NCBI GenBank assembly: GCA_934085565.1
Contig: CAKOHG010000001.1
Location: forward strand, 124,001-188,000
Length of the DNA stretch: 64,000 nucleotides
Reading direction: 5' to 3'
From: an uncultured Bacilli bacterium
GTDB taxonomy: Bacteria; Bacillota_I; Bacilli_A; RF39; UBA660
A program made the position numbers and the translations under genes. Position 1 is the stretch's first letter; each line of letters opens with the position of its first letter. This document shows positions 13,561-22,489 of the stretch, piece after piece. The notes beneath the pieces are model-generated. The model had not been told where the DNA came from and ran no database searches. It saw nothing but the letters and a program-made list of their open reading frames with translations.

Positions 13561-14553
13561 ATATTCTGTAAGATATAGATCGTTATATTCATCAAGACTA
13601 ATATTTTCTTCGTGTATTTTTGTGGCAACATCCACACCAACATATCTAATGTGCCATGGTTCTTCTACATAACCAGTGATATTTTGGCTGTTTTTAGGAT
13701 AACGGATAATGAAGCCATATTTATAACTATTGTTAAGCATCCATTCATAGTCACTATCGGTTAGGTTGTCGAAAGAGGAAGAAGAACGAATATCAATTGT
13801 AAGTCCTGTTTGATGTTCAGAGTGGCCAGGACGAGCAGAGTAAGTATCTACCACACTTTGAGGGTCTCTTTGTAAATAATAATTATAAAGTTTCACTTGA
13901 TAGTCATAGGAACGGTAAGTGCTATAAGGAATAAGGCTAAGACCATCAAGAAGAGAGGCAGCAATTAATTTTTGATAATCGTCCATTGCAACTTTACGAA
14001 GTTGTAAATTGTAGCCGGGAATATTTTCTAAGTCTTCTGGAACATAAGTGCTTGGTAAATGTCTATATTTACTAACTGTCACAGTTAAAGAGGATGGGTC
14101 GGTAATTTCAGTGACAGTGCTATAAAAAGGTAAATCTAAATTTAAGTTAACTCTTGTAACCGCATCTTTCATGGCAATACCCTCTAAAGTTTGATAAGCT
14201 CTATAACGATCGATTTTATTAAAATCAAAGTTTACAATTTGGTAAAATTCACTTAAATCTGTATAATCACTAACTAATATAGCAGCGATATTTTTACTGC
14301 TCATATATTCATAAATTTGATTGATTTCACTTGCTTGGTAGCCTTTTTCTAAAAGAGTATTTGCTTCATTCACAAAGTTTTCTTTGCTAACTAATTTAAT
14401 ACCTTTATCACTTATTATTTGCTCAGGTGTTTTATTAGGCACAGTTTCTTCTTTTCTTTTAAAAATATCTGTTTTAAAAAAGAGTAGTCCTAGTATAGCA
14501 ATTAAAATGATAAGTAAAGCAATGACAATTTTCCATTCTTTTTTTAATTTCAT
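13558..14553 (-). CDS. vanY: VanY-family D-alanyl-D-alanine carboxypeptidase
   Basis: 331 aa. An N-terminal membrane anchor (residues 9-27) leads to an extracytoplasmic M15B domain. The zinc site is seen in SARPGHSEHQTGLTIDI (His and Asp ligands) and EPWHIRYVG (catalytic Glu and His ligand). The enzyme trims terminal D-Ala from peptidoglycan stem peptides. The insert of about 160 residues between anchor and catalytic domain is longer than in minimal VanY proteins and contains helical repeats. No vancomycin-resistance genes are nearby, so this is most likely housekeeping wall metabolism. Start ATG at 14553 follows AAAGGAAG. Confidence 0.9.
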   Translation of the reverse strand: MKLKKEWKIVIALLIILIAILGLLFFKTDIFKRKEETVPNKTPEQIISDKGIKLVSKENFVNEANTLLEKGYQASEINQIYEYMSSKNIAAILVSDYTDLSEFYQIVNFDFNKIDRYRAYQTLEGIAMKDAVTRVNLNLDLPFYSTVTEITDPSSLTVTVSKYRHLPSTYVPEDLENIPGYNLQLRKVAMDDYQKLIAASLLDGLSLIPYSTYRSYDYQVKLYNYYLQRDPQSVVDTYSARPGHSEHQTGLTIDIRSSSSFDNLTDSDYEWMLNNSYKYGFIIRYPKNSQNITGYVEEPWHIRYVGVDVATKIHEENISLDEYNDLYLTEY

Positions 14554-14677
14554 TTTTTACACTTCCTTTAATTCATTATACCAATATTTTTAAAAATATG
14601 AATTTAATATAGAAAAATAACAAAGAAAAAATTGACAAGAAATGTTATAATTATTTTAGAAAAGGATAGAGAAAATT

Positions 14678-15055
14678 ATGTTAATTTATTATATTTTAAG
14701 ATATGTTGTCGTTATTTTATTGGGCTATTTTATTAAATTTATTGGTTTACCATCTATTTATGATCTTTCATTTTTAATCTACATACCTTTTAACTACATC
14801 GCTATTTCTTACGGGATTTTAAATCCTGTAAATAAAAGAAAAGATGTTTCCTATAACAAATTAATTAAGCCTTATATAGTTATAACGTCTTTGATAGCTT
14901 TTTTGTTTGTTTGGTTAATAAGTAAAGATATTTTTAACGGTTTAATCTTGGCTATTATAAATATAATAGAACTTTTATGTATTAAATCATCTTTTATAAA
15001 AAATAATCAGGTAACGTCTCAAAATATTGCTAATTATTTTAAAAATCAGAAATAA
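14678..15055 (+). CDS. Hypothetical small membrane protein
   Basis: 125 aa with about four hydrophobic segments (residues 1-25, 28-48, 66-85, 88-105) and a short hydrophilic tail. No motif I recognise. A possible ribosome site AAAGGA lies somewhat far upstream. It stands alone between the divergent vanY and the dacF-like gene. Confidence 0.6.
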   Translation: MLIYYILRYVVVILLGYFIKFIGLPSIYDLSFLIYIPFNYIAISYGILNPVNKRKDVSYNKLIKPYIVITSLIAFLFVWLISKDIFNGLILAIINIIELLCIKSSFIKNNQVTSQNIANYFKNQK

Positions 15056-15223
15056 AAAACTAACCATTTGAGAAAAAATGAAATTGTGTTTTGATATTAT
15101 GAATTATTACTATGATGGTGTGGCTGACACCGATAAAATATTTAATATGGAATAAGTACTATTTCATATTTTTTCTTGGTATAATACATACCTTTTAACA
15201 TAAAGTGAAATAAGAGGTGTGAG

Positions 15224-16375
15224 ATGAAAAAAGTAATATGGGGTTTGTGTTTATTTTTTCTTGGGACAACAATGGTTTTTGCAGAAACTGATTTAGCTCC
15301 CAATGCTAAAAGTGCTTTATTAATGGATTTTGATTCGGGAGAAATATTATATAAAAAGAATGAAAATGAAGCGTTAGCGCCTGCTTCAATGACTAAAATC
15401 ATGAGTATGCTTTTGATTATGGAAGAAATTGATGCAGGACGTCTTTCTTTTGAAGATGACGTTACCATAAGTGAAAATGCTAGTAAAATGGGTGGTAGTC
15501 AAATATTCCTACAAACAGGTGAGGTTTATAAAGTAGAACAATTACTAAAAGGAATTGCCATTGCCTCTGGGAATGACGCGGTAGTAGCTATGGCGGAAAA
15601 AGTATCTGGCAGTGTCGATGCTTTCGTAGAAAAAATGAATGCTCGTGCTAAAGAACTAGGGCTTACTTCGACAGTATTCAAAAATCCTCATGGCTTAGAT
15701 ACTGATGGACATACTTCCAGTGCTTATGATATGGCAATCATGGCAAGAGAACTTATTAAACATCCTAAAATATTAGAATTTACCAGTATTTATGAAGATT
15801 ATTTAAAGAAAAATGATGGTACCAGTACTTGGCTTGTAAATACTAATCGTTTGGTTAGATTCTATAATGGTGTCGATGGTTTAAAAACTGGTTTTACTCA
15901 GACAGCAGGCTATTGTCTTACTGCGACCGCGAAAAAAAATAATCTTCGTCTAATTGCTGTGGCTATGGGAGAAGAAACATCCGATAAAAGAAGTAGTGAT
16001 ATTACCAATATGTTAAACTATGGCTTTAATAGTTATAAAAATGTGGTTTTATATTCTAAGGAAAATTCTTTAGGAACCAAGAGAGTAGAAAATGGTGAAG
16101 AAGAAACAGTAACCCTCACTTTAAAAGATGATTATACGAAACTATTAAAAAATACCGATGATACTCCTAATTATTCTTATAATATCGCCGTAGATTTTTT
16201 AAAAGCTCCTTTAAAAAAAGGTGAGGTTTATGGAAAAGCAGAGGTTATCGAAAATGGTAAAGTTATCGATACTTTAGATGTCACGGTTTCAAAAGATATT
16301 GCTAAAGCCTCTTATTTCAAACTTTTATCCCGTAATATTAAAAATATTAGTGCCGGCAAAATACTAATTAAATAA
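15224..16375 (+). CDS. dacF: D-alanyl-D-alanine carboxypeptidase, DacF/DacA type
   Basis: 383 aa, S11 family penicillin-binding protein. A signal peptide (about residues 1-20, ending VFAET) is followed by the three active-site motifs SMTK (near residue 52), SGN (near 110) and KTG (near 220), then a C-terminal beta domain. It removes the terminal D-Ala of stem peptides outside the cell. In B. subtilis dacF heads the spoIIA operon; here an LCP gene separates it from spoIIAA and sigF, which supports the DacF name. An extended -10 (TGG TATAAT, 15180-15185) precedes it. Ribosome site: AGAGGTG. Confidence 0.92.
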   Translation: MKKVIWGLCLFFLGTTMVFAETDLAPNAKSALLMDFDSGEILYKKNENEALAPASMTKIMSMLLIMEEIDAGRLSFEDDVTISENASKMGGSQIFLQTGEVYKVEQLLKGIAIASGNDAVVAMAEKVSGSVDAFVEKMNARAKELGLTSTVFKNPHGLDTDGHTSSAYDMAIMARELIKHPKILEFTSIYEDYLKKNDGTSTWLVNTNRLVRFYNGVDGLKTGFTQTAGYCLTATAKKNNLRLIAVAMGEETSDKRSSDITNMLNYGFNSYKNVVLYSKENSLGTKRVENGEEETVTLTLKDDYTKLLKNTDDTPNYSYNIAVDFLKAPLKKGEVYGKAEVIENGKVIDTLDVTVSKDIAKASYFKLLSRNIKNISAGKILIK

Positions 16376-16460
16376 ATTAAAATATCAAGTAAGTGTCAAA
16401 TATCTTTAAATAACTAGAGTTATTGTAAATATTTTACTACAATCAAAGTAGGTGAATGAT

Positions 16461-17915
16461 GTGAAAAAGACAAAAAAGAAAAAAATCAAAAAAAGTGTTC
16501 TCTTTAAAGGTATTTCTTTAATCGTTATGGCATTTAGTCTCATTGTTTTTATATTTTTAATTCGTTTACAAATGATTCCTTTTAAATATTTAATTCTCAT
16601 TTTTATTGCTCTTCTTTTGCTGGATGGTTTCTTATATCTTTTGATGTCTTGTAAGAATTACCGTCTACGTATATTAGGAACACTTCTTTCTATTTTACTT
16701 GTTTTTTCTTTTAGTTTTATCCTTTATTATCAAAGTGTAACAGAAAGCTTTTTAAAAAATATTTCTTTTTTGAATATTCAAACCGAAACTTACTATGTCT
16801 TAGTTTTAAAAGAAAGTAACTATGAAAGTTTAGATGATTTGTCTTCCAAAGAAGTAGATTATTTAGAAAGTAAAAAAGGAGCTCAAAAAGCTTTTCAAAC
16901 TCTTTCTAAAAAAGTATCTTTAAAAGATCGTCCAATTACCGATACTACTTCATTAATAGAACGTTTAAAAAAGGGCTATACGGAAGCTATTTTAATGGAA
17001 AAAGAAGAATTTAATCTCTATAAAGAAATGGATTCTTCTTTAAGTGATGAGGTTCGGATTATTGAAACTTTAGAAGTGAATTATGAAAAAGAAAATATTG
17101 CCAAAGAAGTTGAAATTACCAAAGAACCATTCAGCGTTTATATTACGGGAATTGATACTTATGGTAAACTTTCAAGTGTAAGTAGAAGTGATGTGAACAT
17201 GGTGGTAACTGTTAATCCTAAAACCCACCAAGTTCTTTTAACAAGTATTCCAAGAGACTATTACGTGAGTGTTTATGGGAGTGAAAATGATTTAAAAGAT
17301 AAATTAACACATACCGGTTTAAAAGGTGTCGAAACAACGGTTAAAACAATTGAAAATCTTTTAGAAACAGATATCAATTATTACGTTCGTTTAAACTTTA
17401 CCTCTCTTATTAAAATAGTAGATGCCATAGGCGGTATTACTGTTGATAATCCCTTTTTATTCACAGCTGATTACGAAGAAGAAGACGAACACATTTATTA
17501 CGTGTTTAAAAAAGGTGAAATAGACTTAAATGGTAAACAAGCCCTTGCTTATGTTAGAGAAAGATATAATTTAAGAGAAGGCGATGTAGCTCGTGCTCGT
17601 CATCAACAACAAGTTATTAAAGGTATTGTAAACAAGGTAACCTCGCCAACGATTTTAATAAAATATCCTGAAATCATTGGTAGTATTGAAGGAAATTTCA
17701 CAACAAATATGTCTTTAGATTCTATCAAAAACTTTTTTGAATGGCAACTTGATAACATGCCTAGCTGGGAAATCAAAACGAATGTCTTATCCGGCGTCGA
17801 TGATTATCAAAAAACCCTTTCTATGCCTGAATTGTATTCTTATGTTATGATGCCTTCTTCTAGTAGTATTTCAGAAGCTATTAAAGAAATTGATGAAATA
17901 ACTGGTTCTAACTAG
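16461..17915 (+). CDS. LytR-CpsA-Psr (LCP) family cell-wall glycopolymer transferase
   Basis: About 484 aa from the GTG at 16461, which is better spaced from AGGTGA than the GTG at 16452. A lysine-rich cytoplasmic start is followed by about three membrane segments (residues 10-95). The LCP domain occupies roughly 230-400, with SRSDVNMVVTVNP, TSIPRDYYV and AYVRERYNLREGDVARARHQQ holding the arginines that bind polyprenyl pyrophosphate. LCP enzymes attach teichoic acids or other glycopolymers to peptidoglycan outside the membrane. An LTA-synthase-family protein is encoded at 61652. Its presence inside a dacF-spoIIA block is unusual. Confidence 0.92.
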   Translation: MKKTKKKKIKKSVLFKGISLIVMAFSLIVFIFLIRLQMIPFKYLILIFIALLLLDGFLYLLMSCKNYRLRILGTLLSILLVFSFSFILYYQSVTESFLKNISFLNIQTETYYVLVLKESNYESLDDLSSKEVDYLESKKGAQKAFQTLSKKVSLKDRPITDTTSLIERLKKGYTEAILMEKEEFNLYKEMDSSLSDEVRIIETLEVNYEKENIAKEVEITKEPFSVYITGIDTYGKLSSVSRSDVNMVVTVNPKTHQVLLTSIPRDYYVSVYGSENDLKDKLTHTGLKGVETTVKTIENLLETDINYYVRLNFTSLIKIVDAIGGITVDNPFLFTADYEEEDEHIYYVFKKGEIDLNGKQALAYVRERYNLREGDVARARHQQQVIKGIVNKVTSPTILIKYPEIIGSIEGNFTTNMSLDSIKNFFEWQLDNMPSWEIKTNVLSGVDDYQKTLSMPELYSYVMMPSSSSISEAIKEIDEITGSN

Positions 17916-17928
17916 TTATTTTTTTTAG
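17898..17928 (+). terminator. Terminator of the LCP gene
   Basis: ATAACT / AGTTAT hairpin overlapping the stop codon, followed by eight T. Confidence 0.6.
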
Positions 17929-17996
17929 CTTATCTTGTCGAACTTCTTTAAAATATTTAAAAAATCTTCTATATTAAAATAGGCGAGGGTGATAGA

Positions 17997-18302
17997 ATGC
18001 TAATTTTAAATTTGAGCTTAGAAGGACATACTTTGTACGCTAAGTTAAAAGGCAATTTGACAAAGAAAGAAACTTATAAGATTAACCATTATGTAATTCC
18101 TTATTTGCAAAAAAATCACATTTCTTCCTTTATTTTAGATTGCCGAGATTTAAAGAAAGTTGACAGTGAAGGGAGGTATGTTCTTTTAAAAACAAAAATT
18201 ATTTTGAAAAAACAACAAGGAAAATTTCTGCTTTGCAATGTAAAAAATGATATTAAAGAAAGTTTAATGGGATATCGTATGCGCATACAAAATGGAAAGT
18301 GA
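17997..18302 (+). CDS. spoIIAA: SpoIIAA-like anti-anti-sigma factor (STAS domain)
   Basis: 101 aa single STAS domain. The phosphorylation loop reads VDSEGRYVLLK: the phosphorylatable serine (Ser57) after Asp56 is retained, while the usual DS[ST]G has Glu instead of Ser or Thr. SpoIIAA frees sigma-F by binding the anti-sigma kinase SpoIIAB in the forespore. Here the sigma factor gene follows directly and no spoIIAB lies between them, so its partner must be elsewhere or lost. ATG at 17997 follows GAGGGTGA. Ends shortly before the sigF reading frame. Confidence 0.82.
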   Translation: MLILNLSLEGHTLYAKLKGNLTKKETYKINHYVIPYLQKNHISSFILDCRDLKKVDSEGRYVLLKTKIILKKQQGKFLLCNVKNDIKESLMGYRMRIQNGK

Positions 18303-18332
18303 GTGATTTAAATAAACACAGCTTCGCTTGTT

Positions 18333-18962
18333 TTGGAGTTATCTCCTTTAATCAAGCACATCGCAACTAAGTTCTATGAAGTTCCGTTTGAAGATTTAAT
18401 GCAAGCTGGGGCGATAGGGGTTTTAAAAGCCTATAAAAACTATCGTCAAAATAACAATGTGAAGTTTTCCTCGTATTCTTATGATTATATTTTTGGAGAA
18501 ATGTATGAACTTGTTATGAAAAATCGTAAGATTAAAGTAACAAAAGACATTTTAAAATTAGCAAAACAAATTGAACACGCCAGAAATGCTCTTAGTTTAA
18601 AACTAGGAAAAATTCCAAACTATGAAGAACTCTCACAATATTTAGAGATTCCTTTAAACCAAATTGCAGAAGTTTTATATGTGACAGGAGAAATGACAAG
18701 TCTTGATGATAACACCCAGGAAGCAAGAGAACTTTATGAGACCATTCCAAGTAAAGAAAGCATTTCCCTAGAAGAAAAACTAACTCTCGAAGAGGGAATA
18801 GAATCGTTAAAAGAAGAAGAACAAAAAATCATTAAATATCGTTATTTTAATGATTTAACCCAAAGTGAAACGGCTAAAAAAATGTGTATGAGTCAAGTGA
18901 TGATTTCTAGATATGAACAAAAGAGCTTAAAAAAACTACGGCAGTATTATGAAGTACGTTAA
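18333..18962 (+). CDS. sigF: SigF-like sporulation RNA polymerase sigma factor, short N-terminus
   Basis: 209 aa from a TTG at 18333. Region 2 (FEDLMQAGAIGVLKAYKNY, VKFSSYSYDYIFGEM) and region 4 (LTQSETAKKMCMSQVMISRYEQKSLKKL) match sigma-F/G factors. B. subtilis SigF is about 255 aa; here the first 30-40 residues are missing. The frame opens at 18312 with ATA after a TAA, and GGAAAGTGAG is ideally placed for that ATA, whereas the TTG has no ribosome site. So the start is either a non-standard AUA or a weak TTG. Together with the absent spoIIAB this suggests a deletion in the spoIIA operon. Intact from 18312 to the stop. Confidence 0.8.
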   Translation: MELSPLIKHIATKFYEVPFEDLMQAGAIGVLKAYKNYRQNNNVKFSSYSYDYIFGEMYELVMKNRKIKVTKDILKLAKQIEHARNALSLKLGKIPNYEELSQYLEIPLNQIAEVLYVTGEMTSLDDNTQEARELYETIPSKESISLEEKLTLEEGIESLKEEEQKIIKYRYFNDLTQSETAKKMCMSQVMISRYEQKSLKKLRQYYEVR

Positions 18963-18981
18963 AAACTGAATCAGTTTTTAA
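18961..18981 (+). terminator. Hairpin after sigF
   Basis: AAAAACTGA / TCAGTTTTT with almost no loop and a short T-run; probable terminator. Confidence 0.55.
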
Positions 18982-19028
18982 CCCTTAAGATTTTTAAGAA
19001 GTAAAAAATATATTTTACGGAGGAAAAG

Positions 19029-20795
19029 ATGAAAAGGAAAGGTTATTTTATAATTTTAGCAGTTAGTTTATTTATGTTTTTAGGTAAGGCAGAGGCTTTA
19101 GAGGTTGCTTCTTTAATGAAAGATGGTAAAGAAGTAAAATATGAGGATATTGATGAAGCTATTTTAAGCGCTCAAGATAAGGATATCATTACCCTTTTAA
19201 GTGATGTCAGTCCAACAAAAACATTTTACAAAAGCTTAACATTTAAAGGAGACTTTACAATTACTTACAATGTTTACGGCTGGCGTTATAAAAGTGATTT
19301 AACTTTAGATGGTAGTCATTTAGTTATTAATTCGAAAGAAGGCATGAAAAAAGCCGATAATGGGGAAGCTCCTACTTGGGCGAGTATGGTTTTAGGGGGT
19401 AATTTAACTGCCATAAATGGAGGGAGTATTACATTTTCTTATGATAGTAATAAAGGTGTTATGAATGCTATTTATGCCGATAATAAATCAACGATTAATG
19501 TTATCGATAATGCTAAGTTTAAAATAGAAGGACTTAACACTTCAGGTAAAGCGGGTCAAGGTATTCAACTTGATATGACGGCAGGTTCAGGAATATTTGT
19601 TAAGAATAATTCTAGTTTTTTAATTGATGGGGCAAACCGTGGTTATGTTAATAGTCCAACGGTTTATGTAGAAAATTCTAATTTCACGGTGCAAAATTGT
19701 ACTGCAAATGCATCCAATGGAGGACTTTTTGAAGCTAAGAATTCTAAAATTAATTTTTTGAATAATGCGGGTCATGGTTTATCAACAGGTATTTTAAAGG
19801 TTTCTAATAATTCGGTTGTTAATGCAACCAATAATGCTTATTATGGGATTACTTCCACAAATGAAATCACGGTAGATGAAACATCAACTATTATTTCTAA
19901 TGAAAATGGCTATGGCTTTATTGGTGGAGGTATTCGTCTTGGAACTTCTGGTAATCTAAATAAAAGTGTTGGCAATATTGCTAGTGGCGCTAAAGTGACT
20001 TTAAAAGGTAATAAAAGTAATGCCTTAGAAAATTATGGACAATTTAAATTTGCTGAAAATGTTTCTTTAGAAATTACGGAAAATAAAGATAAGTCAAATG
20101 GGGCTGGTATCTTTAATGCCGGGACCCTTACTTTACCAAGTAAAGCGGTTATTCAAAATAATCATGCTGATAATTATGGTGGTGGTATTTACAACAAAGG
20201 TACCGTTAATGCTATTAATAGTGCTTTATATAACAATCACGCTGGTAAAGCCGGGGATGATATTTATAATGTAACAGACGCTTTATTTAACTTTTCTAAA
20301 ACAGCTTTAGATTGGAATTTAGACGACTGTGACCATTTAATTGACGATTGGTATTTAGATACGGAAGAAAAAAGATATAATGTTCATGATGAAGAAAATT
20401 ACTTTGTTCAAAAATATGACAAAGATTTAGAAACCAGAGAAAATATTGCTTTAAAAGCAGCTCATAATTTACTTGGCAAAGTTATTGTGAAATACGTGGA
20501 TGAAGAAGGAAATGAACTATTAAGTTCTATTGAAATGACAGGCTCTTTAGATGATAATTATGAAACCGAAAGTAAGGAAATTCCCAACTATGAACTTGTT
20601 AGTATTCCTTTAAATAGTAAAGGTGTTTATCAAAAAGAAGACATCACAGTCATATACGTTTATAAAAAAGTTTCTTCTGTTTTTGAAGAGCAAATTCCCC
20701 CAACTGGTGAGAACTTTAAATTATCTTATCCCGTTTTTGCTTTAATTTCTTTAGTTATTTTGGCAGGAGTTTTTATATTAAAGAAAAGAATATGA
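19029..20795 (+). CDS. LPXTG-like sortase-anchored surface protein with beta-helix and MucBP domains
   Basis: 588 aa. Signal peptide (1-24, ending KAEALE), then about 400 residues of Asn/Gly-rich short repeats (NNAYYGITSTNEITV-like, YGGGIYNKGTVN) typical of a right-handed beta-helix of the pectin-lyase or adhesin type. A MucBP-like domain follows at about 480-545 (VIVKYVDEEGNELL to VIYVYKKV). The sorting signal is IPPTG (556-560, a variant of LPXTG), a hydrophobic segment and KKRI. It is thus a wall-linked adhesin-like protein. The next gene, overlapping by 4 bp, is a sortase, presumably dedicated to it. ATG follows GGAGG. Confidence 0.88.
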   Translation: MKRKGYFIILAVSLFMFLGKAEALEVASLMKDGKEVKYEDIDEAILSAQDKDIITLLSDVSPTKTFYKSLTFKGDFTITYNVYGWRYKSDLTLDGSHLVINSKEGMKKADNGEAPTWASMVLGGNLTAINGGSITFSYDSNKGVMNAIYADNKSTINVIDNAKFKIEGLNTSGKAGQGIQLDMTAGSGIFVKNNSSFLIDGANRGYVNSPTVYVENSNFTVQNCTANASNGGLFEAKNSKINFLNNAGHGLSTGILKVSNNSVVNATNNAYYGITSTNEITVDETSTIISNENGYGFIGGGIRLGTSGNLNKSVGNIASGAKVTLKGNKSNALENYGQFKFAENVSLEITENKDKSNGAGIFNAGTLTLPSKAVIQNNHADNYGGGIYNKGTVNAINSALYNNHAGKAGDDIYNVTDALFNFSKTALDWNLDDCDHLIDDWYLDTEEKRYNVHDEENYFVQKYDKDLETRENIALKAAHNLLGKVIVKYVDEEGNELLSSIEMTGSLDDNYETESKEIPNYELVSIPLNSKGVYQKEDITVIYVYKKVSSVFEEQIPPTGENFKLSYPVFALISLVILAGVFILKKRI

Positions 20796-21490
20796 AAAAA
20801 ATATTTGGACTAATATTATTAGTTATCAGTATTTTTAGTCTTCTTTATTTTATAAAACCTTTGGCAATTTATAGTTATCAGAAAGAAGAAACGGAGAAAA
20901 GCAAAAATTTGGAAGTGGCTACTGAGGATACTTCTAAAAAAGATATTTTTGATAACGAAAAAGTTGTTGCCCATTTAACCTCTACCATTGGTATAGATAC
21001 ATTGATAACTCAAAGTACGGATAACATTTATTATTTAAAACATGATTTAAATGATAAGGAAACCAAGGAGGGACAAGCATTCTTAGATTATCGTAATAAG
21101 ATAGATGAAAGTTATCAGTTAAATATTTATGGTCATCATTTTCAAGACCACACAGGAGTTTTTGCTCCTTTAATCAACTATACCTCTTATGATTTTTATA
21201 AAGAACATCCGACTTTTTCTTTAGAAACAAGAAAGAGAAAGTCAGAATACTTAATTTTTGGTGTTGTTGGGGTCAATAAAGATAATAATGAACATATGAA
21301 ACTTACTTTTTCTTCTAAAGAAGACTTTTTAAATCATTTAGAAAAGATGAAGGAATATGCTTTATATGATACGAATGTGGAGGTGAATTCTACTGATAAA
21401 ATACTTATTTTACAAACATGTAACTATGATAAAGCAGTGGGAGATTATTTACTTGTTTTAATGAAAGAAGTGAATTGTATTTTTATTTAA
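20792..21490 (+). CDS. Sortase, class B-like, with unusual active site
   Basis: 232 aa; one N-terminal membrane segment (residues 4-26) and a sortase domain. The pattern DNIYYLKHD, LDYRN, NIYGHHFQD (His115) and ILQTC (Cys210) fits class B sortases. The catalytic Arg normally found a few residues after Cys (as in ...GRLVV or NARFVV) is replaced: the sequence reads AVGDYLLVL, with Asp218 at that place. So either another Arg serves or the enzyme is altered. ATGA overlap with the upstream surface-protein gene indicates a substrate-enzyme pair. It cleaves the sorting signal and links the protein to peptidoglycan. Confidence 0.85.
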   Translation: MKKIFGLILLVISIFSLLYFIKPLAIYSYQKEETEKSKNLEVATEDTSKKDIFDNEKVVAHLTSTIGIDTLITQSTDNIYYLKHDLNDKETKEGQAFLDYRNKIDESYQLNIYGHHFQDHTGVFAPLINYTSYDFYKEHPTFSLETRKRKSEYLIFGVVGVNKDNNEHMKLTFSSKEDFLNHLEKMKEYALYDTNVEVNSTDKILILQTCNYDKAVGDYLLVLMKEVNCIFI

Positions 21491-21510
21491 TATACAAGCA
21501 AAAAAACTTT

Positions 21511-21547
21511 ATATGCTAACCGATAAGCCAGTTAGCATATTTTTTAT
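21511..21547 (+). terminator. Terminator after the sortase operon
   Basis: ATATGCTAAC / GTTAGCATAT, a 10-bp stem, then T residues. Confidence 0.85.
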
Positions 21548-21565
21548 GAAAAAGTTGTAAGTAAT

Positions 21566-21595
21566 TAAAAAGCAAGTTGATTTTATAACTTGCTT
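21566..21595 (-). terminator. Terminator of the Ppx/GppA-like gene
   Basis: On the minus strand AAGCAAGTT / AACTTGCTT followed by TTTTT. Confidence 0.75.
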
Positions 21596-21601
21596 ATAAC
21601 A

Positions 21602-22489
21602 CTAATCAATAAATTTATTTTTTAAACCGTCTTCCATATTTATTTTTGTTGGAATAATATATTTTGCATCTATTTTATTTGATATTAAATTTGTTACTAC
21701 TTTCATAGCTCTAGAGCCATCAAACCATAATGGATTATCACTGTTTTTTCTTATTTGATCTAGTGATGTTACCAAAGCGTCTTTATCGTATTTATCACTT
21801 AATTCCTTTGTTATCATATACTTTTGATTATTAGAATCATATAAACTATTTTCTAATAATTTATAGCCTGCATTATTATACCAATATAAGTGATCACCAC
21901 CTGTTAAGACTAATACATCTGCTTTAGTATCTATGTCATTGATTAAATTATCCACATATGTATAAACCTCTTCGAAAGTACAGATAGGAATATCGTTTTT
22001 TAAACTGCTAAACTTCTTAGTGATATCTACCACTCCAAAATTATAGAATTTTTTGTCTATGATCTTTTTATTATTAACAAATATAAGTTCGATAGAACCA
22101 CCGCCACCAATGAATACACATATATTACCATTATAATTTATATTATTATAACATCCGAGTGCGGTATAATAAGCTTCATCTTCTTGAGATACCACTTCTA
22201 TTTCTAGATTAAATAATTTTTTCATTTCAATGTTAATATCATTTAATTCTTCTTTACTAATGTTTCTAAATATACTACAACCATATACATGAATGTTATC
22301 TGTATAATTTAATATTGTTTCTATTACTTCAAATAATTTTTTTAAATCATTATTATCAATTTTATTTTCTTTTTGATAATTCTTTTTAAATTCTATAGTA
22401 GTATTACTTTCAAATATTATTTTTTCATCATCATAAACATGAGTTTTCGTGTTGTTGCTTCCAATTTCAATAATTGCTAATTTTTTCAT
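21602..22489 (-). CDS. Ppx/GppA phosphatase-like protein (ASKHA fold)
   Basis: 295 aa. The start LAIIEIGSNNTKTHVY is the phosphate-1 motif of exopolyphosphatase/GppA proteins; SQEDEAYYTALG fits their conserved EE(A) region, and VFIGGGGSIELIFV is the phosphate-2 loop, with four glycines. The family hydrolyses polyphosphate or pppGpp. At 295 aa it is about the size of the single-domain members. Start ATG at 22489 follows AGGAT. It is flanked by terminators and a gene-poor stretch. Substrate unknown. Confidence 0.8.
   Translation of the reverse strand: MKKLAIIEIGSNNTKTHVYDDEKIIFESNTTIEFKKNYQKENKIDNNDLKKLFEVIETILNYTDNIHVYGCSIFRNISKEELNDINIEMKKLFNLEIEVVSQEDEAYYTALGCYNNINYNGNICVFIGGGGSIELIFVNNKKIIDKKFYNFGVVDITKKFSSLKNDIPICTFEEVYTYVDNLINDIDTKADVLVLTGGDHLYWYNNAGYKLLENSLYDSNNQKYMITKELSDKYDKDALVTSLDQIRKNSDNPLWFDGSRAMKVVTNLISNKIDAKYIIPTKINMEDGLKNKFID

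Noticed and set aside
13558..14553. vanY as part of a vancomycin-resistance cluster
   Set aside because: No vanR/S, vanH, vanA-type ligase or vanX is near; VanY-type carboxypeptidases are common wall enzymes.
17997..18302. SpoIIAA Ser-to-Glu change as a phosphomimetic that would replace SpoIIAB control
   Set aside because: In DS[ST]G the phosphorylated Ser is the one directly after Asp. That Ser is retained here (Ser57); the Glu is the next residue.
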